Assembly (NCBI GenBank): GCA_003158585.1
Contig: PMKE01000067.1
Location: 29,574 to 93,573, forward strand
Source: Alphaproteobacteria bacterium
GTDB lineage: Bacteria; Pseudomonadota; Alphaproteobacteria; Micropepsales; Micropepsaceae
DNA: 64,000 nucleotides
Direction: 5' to 3'
The position numbers and the translations under genes are program-made. Positions 1-8,143 of the stretch are shown in pieces; within the stretch, counting starts at the first letter, position 1; each line of letters begins with the position of its first letter. Below the pieces are notes generated by a model. That model had not been told where the DNA came from. It did not search any database and saw only the letters and a program-made list of their open reading frames with translations.

Positions 1-1
1 G

Positions 2-580
2 ATCGTCGGGACGGTCGCCGCTTTACGGCCGGAGAAAAACGTCATGCGCCTCGTCGAGGCGTTTCATCGCGTGCGCGCCAAGATACAATGTCGCCTCCTG
101 ATCGCAGGCGACGGTCTCGAACGCGCCGCACTGGAAGAACGCGTCGCGGCTCTCGGGTTGAAGGACGCCGTGAAGTTCGCGGGGCATGTCACAGAGACGG
201 AGCGGGTCTACGCAGCGCTGAGCGTGTTCGCGCTGTCCTCCGACACCGAGCAGATGCCGGTCACCGTGCTAGAGGCGATGGCCACCGGATTGCCGATTGC
301 CGCGACGCAAGTCGGCGACGTGGCGGAGATGGTCGCCGCCGGGAACCTTCCCTTTCTGACGCCGCCGGATGCGGGCGCCTTGGGCAGGGCGATTTTGCGG
401 CTGCTCGAAAATCCCGTTGCGGCAGCTTCCGTCGGCGCCGCCAATCGTGCCGTGGCGCGCGAGACGTACGGTCAGGATAGGATGTTTGCGGCTTATGAGG
501 GTTTATTTTGCGGAAAGCCGCTTGAAACGGGACGGGCGGGCGGCATGATGAAACGATTGAACACAGGCGGAGCACCATGA
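2..580 (+). CDS. Glycosyltransferase family 4 (GT-B), C-terminal part, cut by left edge
   Basis: The reading frame is open from the first bases of the window, so this is the last 192 residues of a larger protein. It begins with a typical GT4 hinge (VGTVAALRPEKN), followed by the donor-binding Rossmann half: LLIAGDGLER, then a segment ending in EQMPVTVLEAMATGLPIAAT, where the E-x7-E pair contacts the nucleotide sugar in this family. It would transfer a sugar in the cytoplasm during EPS assembly. Its stop codon overlaps the ATG of the next small gene (ATGA), which indicates translational coupling. The acceptor and donor sugars cannot be inferred. Confidence 0.9.
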   Translation: MVGTVAALRPEKNVMRLVEAFHRVRAKIQCRLLIAGDGLERAALEERVAALGLKDAVKFAGHVTETERVYAALSVFALSSDTEQMPVTVLEAMATGLPIAATQVGDVAEMVAAGNLPFLTPPDAGALGRAILRLLENPVAAASVGAANRAVARETYGQDRMFAAYEGLFCGKPLETGRAGGMMKRLNTGGAP

Positions 581-756
581 GCGGACTCTATTTTCTCGGC
601 TCGATCATCGCGGTCTTCGTCGTCTTCGTCTGGTTCATCCGCAACGAAAAAGTGCCGGAGGATCAGCAGACGACGGGCCTGTTGGCGATGAAGCTGCCGG
701 GCGCCGAGCCGCCGCCGAAGAAGAAACGCCGTCCCTGGAGCCGCGAGGGGCGCTAA
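577..756 (+). CDS. Small single-pass membrane protein, 59 aa, hypothetical
   Basis: This short gene starts at an ATG that overlaps the upstream GT stop codon (ATGA) and ends in TAA. The product has one N-terminal membrane segment (residues about 3-22, GLYFLGSIIAVFVVFVWFI), then a charged proline- and lysine-rich cytoplasmic tail (PPPKKKRRPW near the C-terminus). I do not recognise a family. The tight coupling to the GT suggests it is a real gene, perhaps a membrane anchor or small partner of the EPS machinery. Its last bases overlap the 3' end of the convergent beta-helix gene by 4 bp. Confidence 0.6.
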   Translation: MSGLYFLGSIIAVFVVFVWFIRNEKVPEDQQTTGLLAMKLPGAEPPPKKKRRPWSREGR

Positions 757-1676
757 TCGACCGTTCCCTGTCCCGACAGCGGTTTGATCGCGTGACCTTT
801 GAACGTATTGCCGCTGAGGCGTGCGGGCGTTTTCGTCCCATTTCTCACGAACGTCGTTGCCGGGCCGTCATTGGTGAAGCTGTTGCCGGTGACGATGATC
901 CCCTCGGAAGGCCGCTTGGCGTTTTCTTCGCCGATGCTGACCGCAACCATGGGGTTCTCCGTGTTCGGTCCCTTTTCCAGGATGTTGCGGGTCATCACCA
1001 GCGTGCCCCCGTCCGGGATATCCACGAGATAGCTGGAAGTGCCTTCGGGGCCGTCTTCGATCGTGTTGCCTACCAGTTCGGTGCGCCAGGCGCGCGACTT
1101 GATGTGATGGCCGATCCTGGTATTGAAGAAGTGCGATCCCTCGATGCGCAAGAGGCCCAGATGGCCGGCATAGATGCCGTGGGCGCAGCCTTCGTTCGGT
1201 ACGCAGGCCCCGTTGCCCTCGAAGCTGCTGTTGCGAACGACGAGGCTTGCATTGCGATCGTTCCCGGTCAGGATGCCGTCCTGGTCGTTGCGGAAGGTGC
1301 TGTTCTCGACGACGAGCCGCGCGCCGTTGGCACGGATGCCGGAGCCGTTGCCCCCCTCAATTACCGCATCGGCGAAAACGATGTTGCGGATCGTGGCATT
1401 CTCCGCGTCGATGATGAAGATGCCCTTGTCCTCGCAGATCTTGCCGGCGAGAACCGGGCCCGCGCCGATGCCTTCGATGGTGAGACCGTTCGTTGCCCAC
1501 GCGGCGCAATCTGCGTAATGGCTTGGCGCGATGCGAATCGTGTCGCCGGGTGCGGCGGCGCGGATCGCTTCGCTGGGCAGCTTGTAGACCTGATAGGGCC
1601 CGACGTTCAGCGTCGCGGCGAAGGCCGGGTAGACCGGCAACAGCAGGAACAGTACCCAACGTAACGACAGTTTCAC
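753..1676 (-). CDS. Secreted right-handed parallel beta-helix protein
   Basis: A 307-residue protein with an N-terminal signal peptide (KLSLRWVLFLLLPVYPAFA, likely cleaved before ATLNVG). The rest repeats short N-rich rungs such as NATIRNIVF, ARLVVENSTF, ASLVVRNSSF and LLRIEGSHFF, the pattern of pectate-lyase-like/NosD beta-helix folds. The start chosen is a GTG at 1676, because GGAGAG lies 9-14 bases upstream; an in-frame ATG at 1712 has no good ribosome site and would bury the signal peptide. Beta-helix proteins beside EPS genes often act as polysaccharide lyases, epimerases or binding proteins in the periplasm, but no catalytic residues can be assigned here. Confidence 0.75.
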   Translation of the reverse strand: MKLSLRWVLFLLLPVYPAFAATLNVGPYQVYKLPSEAIRAAAPGDTIRIAPSHYADCAAWATNGLTIEGIGAGPVLAGKICEDKGIFIIDAENATIRNIVFADAVIEGGNGSGIRANGARLVVENSTFRNDQDGILTGNDRNASLVVRNSSFEGNGACVPNEGCAHGIYAGHLGLLRIEGSHFFNTRIGHHIKSRAWRTELVGNTIEDGPEGTSSYLVDIPDGGTLVMTRNILEKGPNTENPMVAVSIGEENAKRPSEGIIVTGNSFTNDGPATTFVRNGTKTPARLSGNTFKGHAIKPLSGQGTVD

Positions 1677-1777
1677 GCGATTCTCTCCGGCTTGACGCAC
1701 CGACGAATCCATAGGCTACAGTGCCTGCGCAGGTAAAGGACGGCGCGCCGTTTACCGCGCGTCCGTCGGGCAATCGG

Positions 1778-2575
1778 ATGTCATATATCTTTTCGAAAAT
1801 CTTCGAGGCGGTTACGCAGCCGAGTACCGTGCTGCTGCTGCTGTCGCTCGCCGGAGCGGTGTTGACCTTGCGGCACCAAGGCTCGCGCTGGGGCCGCCGT
1901 CTTTTGATCGCCGGTGTGGGCGGACTTGCGGCCTGCGCCTTCTTGCCGGTCGGCACTTGGATGCTGCGGCCGCTGGAGGATCGCTTTCCACCGCCCGGTC
2001 CGCTGCCGGAGCAGGTGGACGGCATCATCACTCTAGGCGGCGCTATCGACATCGACAAAAGCGAAGACCGAGGCATCCCCGTGCTCAACGATGCCGCGGG
2101 ACGGATGACGGCGTTCGTCGCCCTGGCGCAGCGCTATCCCGAAGCGCGGCTCGTCTTCACCGGCGGTTACGGCTCGCTGTTTCCCGGGAAGACGAGCGAA
2201 GCACAGGTGGCGCGGACATTCTTCCGCGACCTCGGGCTCGATCCGCGGCGCTTCGTATTCGAGAGCGCCAGCCGCAACACGCGCGAGAACGCCGTCTTCA
2301 CGCGGCAGCTCGTGACGCCGAAGCGCGGCGAGCATTGGCTGCTGGTGACGACGGCGGCCGACATGCCGCGCGCCGTGGGATGCTTCCGCGCCGTAGGCTG
2401 GCAAGTGATCCCGGTTCCCGCCGGCTACCACACGATGCGGAACGCCTCCGGCTTCACGCCCGGTCTCGTCACCGGCCTGCGCGATGTGAACTGGGCCACC
2501 CATGAATGGATCGGTCTCGTTTATTACCGCCTGCGCGGCTGGACACCGTCACTGTTTCCGGAACCGGAGCGGTGA
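1778..2575 (+). CDS. YdcF/ElyC-like DUF218 membrane protein
   Basis: A 265-residue protein with two N-terminal membrane segments (LLLLLSLAGAVLTL and LLIAGVGGLAACAFL), followed by a DUF218 domain. The domain markers are visible: DGIITLGGAID at the first strand, LVFTGGYGSLFPG, the SRNTRENAVFTRQL motif, and LLVTTAADMPRAVGCF. Family members such as ElyC are envelope proteins linked to undecaprenyl-phosphate and peptidoglycan metabolism. I chose the ATG of MSYIFSKI; an upstream in-frame GTG at 1721 would add 19 residues that do not resemble the family. It overlaps the next gene by 4 bp (GTGA), so the two are probably co-translated. Confidence 0.8.
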   Translation: MSYIFSKIFEAVTQPSTVLLLLSLAGAVLTLRHQGSRWGRRLLIAGVGGLAACAFLPVGTWMLRPLEDRFPPPGPLPEQVDGIITLGGAIDIDKSEDRGIPVLNDAAGRMTAFVALAQRYPEARLVFTGGYGSLFPGKTSEAQVARTFFRDLGLDPRRFVFESASRNTRENAVFTRQLVTPKRGEHWLLVTTAADMPRAVGCFRAVGWQVIPVPAGYHTMRNASGFTPGLVTGLRDVNWATHEWIGLVYYRLRGWTPSLFPEPER

Positions 2576-3489
2576 CGGCGCTCGCCCTTCCCGGCGGGAT
2601 CGTGCGGCCGGAATTCGCGCGCTTCACCGATTATGCCATCGAACTGGCGCAAGTGGGGCAGGGGCAATGGGGTGCCTTCCGCGCGCTCGATCTCGATCTC
2701 GACGCCGTGCTCGACATCGCACGCGGCTGGGGCCGCCAGCTCGAAGGGATCGAGAGGCCGTGGCTGTGCTGGAACGTCGACAGCGATTGGTGCCTGGTGC
2801 AGCAGAAGCTGGTGCGCGAGGCCGGCTGGACGCCGCTTGTCGGCTTCGATCCGCGCGTCGGTCCGCCGAAGAAGGTTCTGCCGGGCGCGGTGGTATTCGA
2901 TTTCAACGAACATCTCGGCCTGCCGCTGCTCTATCCGCACTTCCCGCTGGAGTTTGCTTTCCTGTTCGCCGGGAAGATCGCCTTCTGGCATTCGGACCTG
3001 CTCGTGCGGCGCGAGAAGATGCGGACTCTGGCGGCGATGTTCGACGAACTGAAAGACGGCCGCACGGCGGCGGCCTGGGTCGATCCCGGTCTGCGGCACC
3101 GCTTCTGGGAGAGGCGCAACCGCTATTGGGAGCTGGTCGGCTGCACCACGCGCGCGGCCAGCCGCGATCAGTTCGAGAAAGGCTGCGGCTGGTGGATGGC
3201 CTATTGGGCGCATCCCAACCAGAAAGAGGGCAGGACCATCCGGCGGCGTTTCTACTGGGACCACGGCGCGGGCATCTATTACTGGCACAAATACGCGGGC
3301 GGCGACGTCGCTGCGATCGACGGGCGGGAATTCGAGGAAGGCCACTTCACCAAGATCGGCAACAAGAACTATGCCGGGGTGCGCGAGCCGAACGGCTCGG
3401 ACGTGCGCCGGGACATGTCGCAGGAACTCGTGCGCCACTTCGATCTCAAGCAGGCCTGCGAGAAGCTGGAATTGACGGACTTGCTATAA
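2572..3489 (+). CDS. Unrecognised protein, 305 aa, coupled to DUF218 gene
   Basis: No family is recognised. The start is a GTG in a GTGA overlap with the previous stop, with GGAACCGGAG just upstream. The product has no signal peptide or membrane segment and is rich in Trp, Tyr and Phe (for example ERPWLCWNVDSDWCL and CGWWMAYWAH). The motif KIAFWHSDLLVRREKM at about residues 140-155, followed by an acidic and aromatic C-terminal half, is vaguely like nucleotide-sugar transferases, but no DXD or GT-B signature is clear. Position suggests a cytoplasmic role in polysaccharide synthesis. That is inference from context only. Confidence 0.6.
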   Translation: MTALALPGGIVRPEFARFTDYAIELAQVGQGQWGAFRALDLDLDAVLDIARGWGRQLEGIERPWLCWNVDSDWCLVQQKLVREAGWTPLVGFDPRVGPPKKVLPGAVVFDFNEHLGLPLLYPHFPLEFAFLFAGKIAFWHSDLLVRREKMRTLAAMFDELKDGRTAAAWVDPGLRHRFWERRNRYWELVGCTTRAASRDQFEKGCGWWMAYWAHPNQKEGRTIRRRFYWDHGAGIYYWHKYAGGDVAAIDGREFEEGHFTKIGNKNYAGVREPNGSDVRRDMSQELVRHFDLKQACEKLELTDLL

Positions 3490-3542
3490 AGAATGTCATC
3501 CCCGGCGGACGCGGCCTCGTCAACCTGAGGTGCCCCACGCGC

Positions 3543-3602
3543 GTCATGCTGAGGTGCCCGGCGCGTCCTTCGAGGCTCGCTTCGCTCGCACCTCAGGATG
3601 AC
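3543..3602. repeat. REP-like dispersed palindromic element (GTCAT-CTGAGGTGC type)
   Basis: The intergenic segment between two genes contains GTCATGCTGAGGTGC and, about 30 bases on, its near-perfect inverse GCACCTCAGGATGAC. An inner hairpin (CGAGGCTCGCTTCGCTCG) lies between the arms. This matches the look of the short palindromic repeats scattered between genes in many alphaproteobacterial genomes. It sits after the stop at 3489, where it might also act as a transcript end or stabiliser. Only one copy of this type is seen in the window. Confidence 0.6.
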
Positions 3603-3690
3603 GCGCCGGGCCTCGAAGCACGCGTGTGGGGGCCTCGAAGTGCAGGGCCGCGCTCGGCCGGGGGTGACAATTATATTCGTGACGCCTGCC

Positions 3691-5721
3691 CTACCGTTCC
3701 TTCCAGGGAACGATCATCCATTGCGGGGCGACGCCGATGGACGGTTGCACGGGGCGATGCCGAAACTTGCTCCAGGCTTCTTCGGCGCCCGGCACTCCCG
3801 CATCGACCGCGGCCGCAAGCGCCGGCTGCATCTGCGCCGGATAGCCGCCGGGATCGTCCGAATTCCCCATCATCTCGCCCGCGCGCCTCAGCTTGAACAC
3901 CTTTGCCATCTCGGAGTCGGCGCATTCGAGCTTTCGCGGATCGTTTGCCTCCCGGTATTCCTTGGGGAAATTTGCGACATAGGCGTCGGCCCAGCTGTTC
4001 AGGAAGACGTGCTCGGACGATTTCATCATCATGTAGTACTTCGTCGCCATCACGTAGCAGTAATCCGGATTGATCATGCGCTGCACGGGGAAGGCCGCCT
4101 TCCACCTCGCGAAGGGCCGGAATTCGTCGAAGCCGAGCTGCACCGTGTATTGCGCGGCCCAGGTCAGGAAATCGTCCATCCAGGGGGCGATGGCGTTCGT
4201 GTCCTGCGGACGTGTCGCGGCGTGGAAGACGTTGGCGTTAGGGTTGTTCGTATACTGAACGTCGTACCAGTCGGCATTTGCCTTGAGTTCGCGCAGTAGC
4301 GTCGCCTTCATTGGGTCGGCGTCGGGGGTGATGAAGGCCGCCTGCGCCAGGGTGCGCAGCGACCAGCCCTGGCCGCGGATCTGGTCCCAGCCAATCAGGC
4401 CCTTGCCGAGGCCGTGATATTCGGGCGCCGTGCCCCAGGAATTCCATTGCGACCAGAATTGCAGCTCTTCGAGGTAATAGCGCTCGCCGGTCACGGCGTA
4501 AGGGATGAAGGCCAGCGAGGGCTCGTGTGCCGCCTCGGCCATGAAGCCTTTGCGGAGGTCGAACATCTTCGGCGGCTGAAGATTGCCGGGACGGCCGACG
4601 TAATTCGAGTGCGTGCTGATCTTGGGGAATTCCTCGGTGGTGGAGGGCCTGCCCGTTTTCTCGTTGCGGTAATGGGCGGGGAAGCCGCCGCCGAGATCGC
4701 CGGCCGACAGCATCATGTCGGCGAAGCGTTTGTCCATCGTCAGAAGATAGGCGACGGTCCAGCTCGGCAGCGGGCCGATGTCGGGACGGCCGCCCGTCGA
4801 CGGCATGTGGGGATCGACGATGCCGGGGCCCATCGGATCGAGGTTCGCGGAGCGGAACTTCTCCATCAGATTCGCGTACTGCCGCGACGGCGCGTCCGGG
4901 TCGTAGTTCGGGACGATGCGCGTTCTCTTGAGATAGGCAAGGTCCTGCTTAACGTAGATTTCGGCCGGGGTACCCCACCAGAACACCTTGCGCCAGCGCG
5001 TCTGCGCCTGCTGCACCATGCCGGCTTTGGCGAAGACCGATTTTCCGCCGATACGGATTTCGGCGTCGTAGGCTTCCGATTGCGGATCGGGCACCCAGGT
5101 CCAGGTGTTCTCGACATCCACTTCGATGCGCAGCGGGCGATCCTTGCCGTAACTACGGATGCCGAAGCGCACGGCTAAATGCGGATCGGGTTTGCCCGCG
5201 GCGTCGCGCAACGGCCCCGACACCCACCACTCCGTCACCAGCGGGCCGGACAGCCAGGTCTCGGTTTTTCCGCGCGCCAACAGATCGCGCGCCGAAGCCG
5301 TCAGGTGATTGCCGCCGACGGTCAGATCGACGACGGCATCGAACCCGGCGGGCAGCGCCGCCGTTGCAACGGGGGCGCCTTGCGCCGGTGTGCCGCGCAC
5401 GATCGCGACGGAGAAATCGCTGCCTGCGGAAAGGCGCGGTACGTCAAGCGTGAGAACGGCATGGCGCAGCGAACCGTCTCTGTTGTGCGCCTTGGCGTCC
5501 ACCTGCAACGGGATGGGATTGCCGCTGCGGTCCACGGCGGCGAGCGTGGTCCCTGCCGGTACGTCGCCGTTCGCGAACACCGCGCCGAAGGTGACGGGCA
5601 CATCGCGCTCGACACTGCCGGATTGGTTCTGTAGCACATAGGTCACGATCGCATCGCCTGCGGCGGCGGGCACACACACTGCGATAACGGAAAACAACAT
5701 CGACGCGATGCGAAGGTGCAT
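3691..5721 (-). CDS. Secreted protein, possibly PcRGLX/YetA-like carbohydrate-active
   Basis: A 676-residue protein with a clear signal peptide (LRIASMLFSVIAVCVPAAAGDA). The N-terminal domain has the phrasing VPVTFGAVFANGDVPAG, IPLQVDAKAHNRDGSLRHA and VLTLDVPRLSAG. I associate this with the N-terminal barrel of exo-rhamnogalacturonan-lyase-like (PcRGLX/YetA) proteins. The remaining 450 residues are Trp- and Tyr-rich and probably helical, as in (alpha/alpha) toroid polysaccharide lyases. Location next to EPS genes suggests it trims or remodels the polysaccharide in the periplasm or outside the cell. The family assignment is from memory and needs a profile search; the secretion call is firmer. 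Confidence 0.6.
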   Translation of the reverse strand: MHLRIASMLFSVIAVCVPAAAGDAIVTYVLQNQSGSVERDVPVTFGAVFANGDVPAGTTLAAVDRSGNPIPLQVDAKAHNRDGSLRHAVLTLDVPRLSAGSDFSVAIVRGTPAQGAPVATAALPAGFDAVVDLTVGGNHLTASARDLLARGKTETWLSGPLVTEWWVSGPLRDAAGKPDPHLAVRFGIRSYGKDRPLRIEVDVENTWTWVPDPQSEAYDAEIRIGGKSVFAKAGMVQQAQTRWRKVFWWGTPAEIYVKQDLAYLKRTRIVPNYDPDAPSRQYANLMEKFRSANLDPMGPGIVDPHMPSTGGRPDIGPLPSWTVAYLLTMDKRFADMMLSAGDLGGGFPAHYRNEKTGRPSTTEEFPKISTHSNYVGRPGNLQPPKMFDLRKGFMAEAAHEPSLAFIPYAVTGERYYLEELQFWSQWNSWGTAPEYHGLGKGLIGWDQIRGQGWSLRTLAQAAFITPDADPMKATLLRELKANADWYDVQYTNNPNANVFHAATRPQDTNAIAPWMDDFLTWAAQYTVQLGFDEFRPFARWKAAFPVQRMINPDYCYVMATKYYMMMKSSEHVFLNSWADAYVANFPKEYREANDPRKLECADSEMAKVFKLRRAGEMMGNSDDPGGYPAQMQPALAAAVDAGVPGAEEAWSKFRHRPVQPSIGVAPQWMIVPWKER

Positions 5722-6146
5722 GGGGATGGGTTGCTCCAGATTTTAATAACGCGATGCGGGATTAACGGCGACCAGACCGGATTGTGTTCTAGGTTTCCTA
5801 ATTACCTCACTTGTCATCCCGGCCAAGCAGCGCGTAAGCGCTGCGCGTGCCGGGACCCACTCATTCACAAGCGCATGCTTATAAGTGGGTCCCGGGTCTC
5901 CGCTGCGCTTCGCCCGGGATGACAAGTTGGGTTGATTCAATCAGAACACATCCGACTCTAACAGGACAGCGCGGACGGAAGCAGAATTTTCGAGCGTGCG
6001 CATGACGCAGCGTCCGCGTAACCATCCGGCGGTTTTGCTGCGGGACTCATTCTTCACCGCTGCGAGTTGTGCTAAAGAAGATGTCGGTGCGAGTCTTGCC
6101 GCTGGGGAATGCGCCGTCTTCACTTGGGGCCATCGCGACACTGCGG
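5722..6146. other. Intergenic region, 425 bp, with palindromic repeat
   Basis: This stretch lies between divergent genes and so must hold promoters for both. Its main visible content is the inverted repeat at 5810-5926. Bases 6060-6146 can be read in frame with the downstream gene, but the encoded peptide (ending GAIATLRMT) looks like translated repeat sequence rather than protein. I see no RNA gene, and I could not assign a convincing -35/-10 pair. Confidence 0.4.
5810..5926. repeat. Long inverted repeat CTTGTCATCCCGG ... CCGGGATGACAAG
   Basis: The two ends are exact inverses of each other over 13 bases. Inside them a second pair of inverted arms appears (GTGCCGGGACCCACT facing AGTGGGTCCCGGG). 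The whole unit could fold into one long hairpin or cruciform. TTGTCATCCCGG-type ends are typical of dispersed intergenic palindromes in alphaproteobacteria. It differs in sequence from the element at 3543-3602, so at least two repeat families occur here. Confidence 0.65.
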
Positions 6147-7238
6147 ATGACACATCCCGCAACATTCATCGTCGAAAAACTGCCGCCACAGGAGATGCTT
6201 GCGCCTCTGTGGCGTGAGTTCGACCGAACCGGCTCGCATTCCTTCTTCTTGAGCTGGACGTGGATGGGTACGCTGCTCGGCTTGCTGCCGTCTCCGCCGA
6301 TGCTGCTGAAGGCCATGCGGGGGGCCGAGGTCGTCGGCTTGTCGCTACTGGCCAGGCGGCAAGCGAAGATCAGGGGCGTTCTGCCGGTCAAGCAGGCTTG
6401 GCTCAACGCCACAGGCGATCCCAACTTCGATTGCGTCATGCTGGAGCACAACGGCTTTGCGACGGTGGGCAATGACGGCACCGGGCTGCTGCCTATCTTT
6501 ATCGAATGGTGTGCGCGCGGCGGTATCGACGCCGGCGAGCTGATCGTTCCAGGCGCAGAGCCCGGCGCAATGGAAGGAGCAGGGGCGGGGCTGATTGTGG
6601 TCGAACGGCGCCACGCCGCCTATCGCACGCCGCTCTCCGGCATCGGCGCGGGCGGGCTTGAGTCCGTCATCAGCCGCAACGCCCGCCAGCAGCTTCGCCG
6701 CAGTAGGCGCGACTACGAAACGCTGTCGCTGGAAGTGGCGAAGGACGAAGTGGCCGCGCTCGACATTTTCGCGCAATTGAAAGACCTGCATGTGCGCTCG
6801 TGGACGCGAAGAGGGCGCCGCCACGCCTTCACCTCTCCGTTCTTCGAGACCTTCCACTGCGCGATGATCGCAGCAGGCATGAAGGACGGCAGCGTCGACT
6901 TGCTGCGCGTGGCGGCGGGCGGGCATACGCTCGGCTGCCTCTACAATTTCCGGCGGGGCGGCGTGGTGTCGAGCTATCAGAGCGGTTTCGACGACGAGAA
7001 GCCGGGGCTGCGTCCCGGCTATCTGTGTCACGCGATGGCGATAGAGCACTACGCGGCGGCGGGCCTGACCTATTACGATTTTCTGGCTGGCACCAACCGG
7101 CTGAAGCAGTCTTTCGGCACCGAGCAGTACGAACTCGTCTGGCGGCATTACCGCAAACCGACCTTGGCTTTCCGCGCCGAAAGCATCGCGCGCAAGGCCG
7201 TCGCGCTCGTCAGGCGCAAGGCTCCAAAGGTGGGATAA
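6147..7238 (+). CDS. FemAB/BioF2-like GNAT-fold acyltransferase
   Basis: A 363-residue protein resembling the BioF2-like acetyltransferase (GNAT_6) group found in EPS loci. Visible markers are an N-terminal WREFDRTGSHSFFLSWTWM segment, a basic patch (RNARQQLRRSRRDYE), then the catalytic-half motifs LGCLYNFRRGGVVSSYQSG, PGYLCHAMAIEHYAAAG and YYDFLAGTNRLKQSFGTE. Such enzymes probably transfer acyl or aminoacyl groups to sugars or peptides. I chose ATG 6147; a GTG at 6069 and an ATG at 6081 extend into repeat-like sequence. Its last 91 bp overlap the convergent GT2 gene on the other strand. Confidence 0.75.
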   Translation: MTHPATFIVEKLPPQEMLAPLWREFDRTGSHSFFLSWTWMGTLLGLLPSPPMLLKAMRGAEVVGLSLLARRQAKIRGVLPVKQAWLNATGDPNFDCVMLEHNGFATVGNDGTGLLPIFIEWCARGGIDAGELIVPGAEPGAMEGAGAGLIVVERRHAAYRTPLSGIGAGGLESVISRNARQQLRRSRRDYETLSLEVAKDEVAALDIFAQLKDLHVRSWTRRGRRHAFTSPFFETFHCAMIAAGMKDGSVDLLRVAAGGHTLGCLYNFRRGGVVSSYQSGFDDEKPGLRPGYLCHAMAIEHYAAAGLTYYDFLAGTNRLKQSFGTEQYELVWRHYRKPTLAFRAESIARKAVALVRRKAPKVG

Positions 7239-8143
7239 AGCAGGAAGGACTGCATACCGAATTCGCGCGCGTGACGGGGCCGCCCGTTCGCCAGGGCGAC
7301 GCGGGATAGTTCCAGCATGTCCCAGGCTCGGATGGCACGAGCGAGGCGCCGCAGATGCGGGCTCTTCACCTCGATCTCGCTGTGCAGCGTCGCAAGCGAG
7401 GCGAACAGCGCCTTCTCCTCGCGCTCGAAGGAGCGGTAAAGACTGACGTGGTGGCTGACGTCGAGATCGCCGACCACGGTCGAGCGGAACAGGATCTTCG
7501 CCGCGCGATCGACGATGCGCAACGACAGGTCGCGGTCTTCCGCCAGATTGGTCTTCTCCCAATAGAGCCCCGCGTCGAACAAGAGCTGCCGCGCGGCCAC
7601 CAGCGTGTCGGTGTGCAAGGTGCGGTGGCGCAAGAGGCCCGCCATGTTCCTCGGCGGGACGCGGAAGATGTCGAGTTCCCCGGAGACGGCATGGCGCTGC
7701 AAAGTCTTTCGCGCGGGCGCGTAGAGGTCGGGGTCCTGCACCTTGCCGTGCGCGCTGGTCTGCATGGCGGCGAAGAACAGGTCGGCGCCCTGGTTGGTCA
7801 TAGCGCGGACGGCCGTGGAAAGGTGATCGTTGCGCACCCAGCGGTCGTCGTCGTCGCAGAAGGCGACGAACTTGCCGCGCGCCAGCTTGATGCCCTTGTT
7901 GCGCATCCGCGACGGCCCGCCGGGCTGGCGGTCGTCCGGGGCCTTGAGGTGAAACTGGAAGCGCTGGTCCAGGTCGCGCTTGATATCGTCATAGGCGGCG
8001 ACCGTCTCGCCGGAGGAACCGTCGTCCACCACGATGCATTCGAGATCGCGCTGGTCCTGCTCCGCGACGCAACGCAGCAGCCGGCCCAGGCTGGCTGGTC
8101 GGTTGCGGGTGGCAATGACGACGGAAACGACCGGCTCGCTCAT
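7148..8143 (-). CDS. Glycosyltransferase family 2 (GT-A), paralogue B
   Basis: A 331-residue inverting GT-A enzyme: SVVIATRNRPASLGRLL at the N-terminus, CIVVDDGSSGET for UDP binding, and FCDDDDRW as the DXD metal site. No membrane segment is present, so it acts at the inner face of the membrane on a lipid-linked oligosaccharide. It is clearly paralogous to the GT2 at 9822-10826: both share ATVAAYD-like, RQPGGPSR.RN.GIK and CDDDDRWVRNDHLS blocks. It starts at an ATGA overlap with the sulfotransferase upstream, so both are in one operon. Its 3' end runs 91 bp into the opposing acyltransferase gene, an unusually long convergent overlap. Confidence 0.85.
   Translation of the reverse strand: MSEPVVSVVIATRNRPASLGRLLRCVAEQDQRDLECIVVDDGSSGETVAAYDDIKRDLDQRFQFHLKAPDDRQPGGPSRMRNKGIKLARGKFVAFCDDDDRWVRNDHLSTAVRAMTNQGADLFFAAMQTSAHGKVQDPDLYAPARKTLQRHAVSGELDIFRVPPRNMAGLLRHRTLHTDTLVAARQLLFDAGLYWEKTNLAEDRDLSLRIVDRAAKILFRSTVVGDLDVSHHVSLYRSFEREEKALFASLATLHSEIEVKSPHLRRLARAIRAWDMLELSRVALANGRPRHAREFGMQSFLLYPTFGALRLTSATALRAMLSARKAKVGLR

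Noticed and set aside
792-1664. Long plus-strand ORF opposite the beta-helix gene
   Set aside because: A GC-rich antisense shadow; the minus strand encodes signal peptide and beta-helix rungs.
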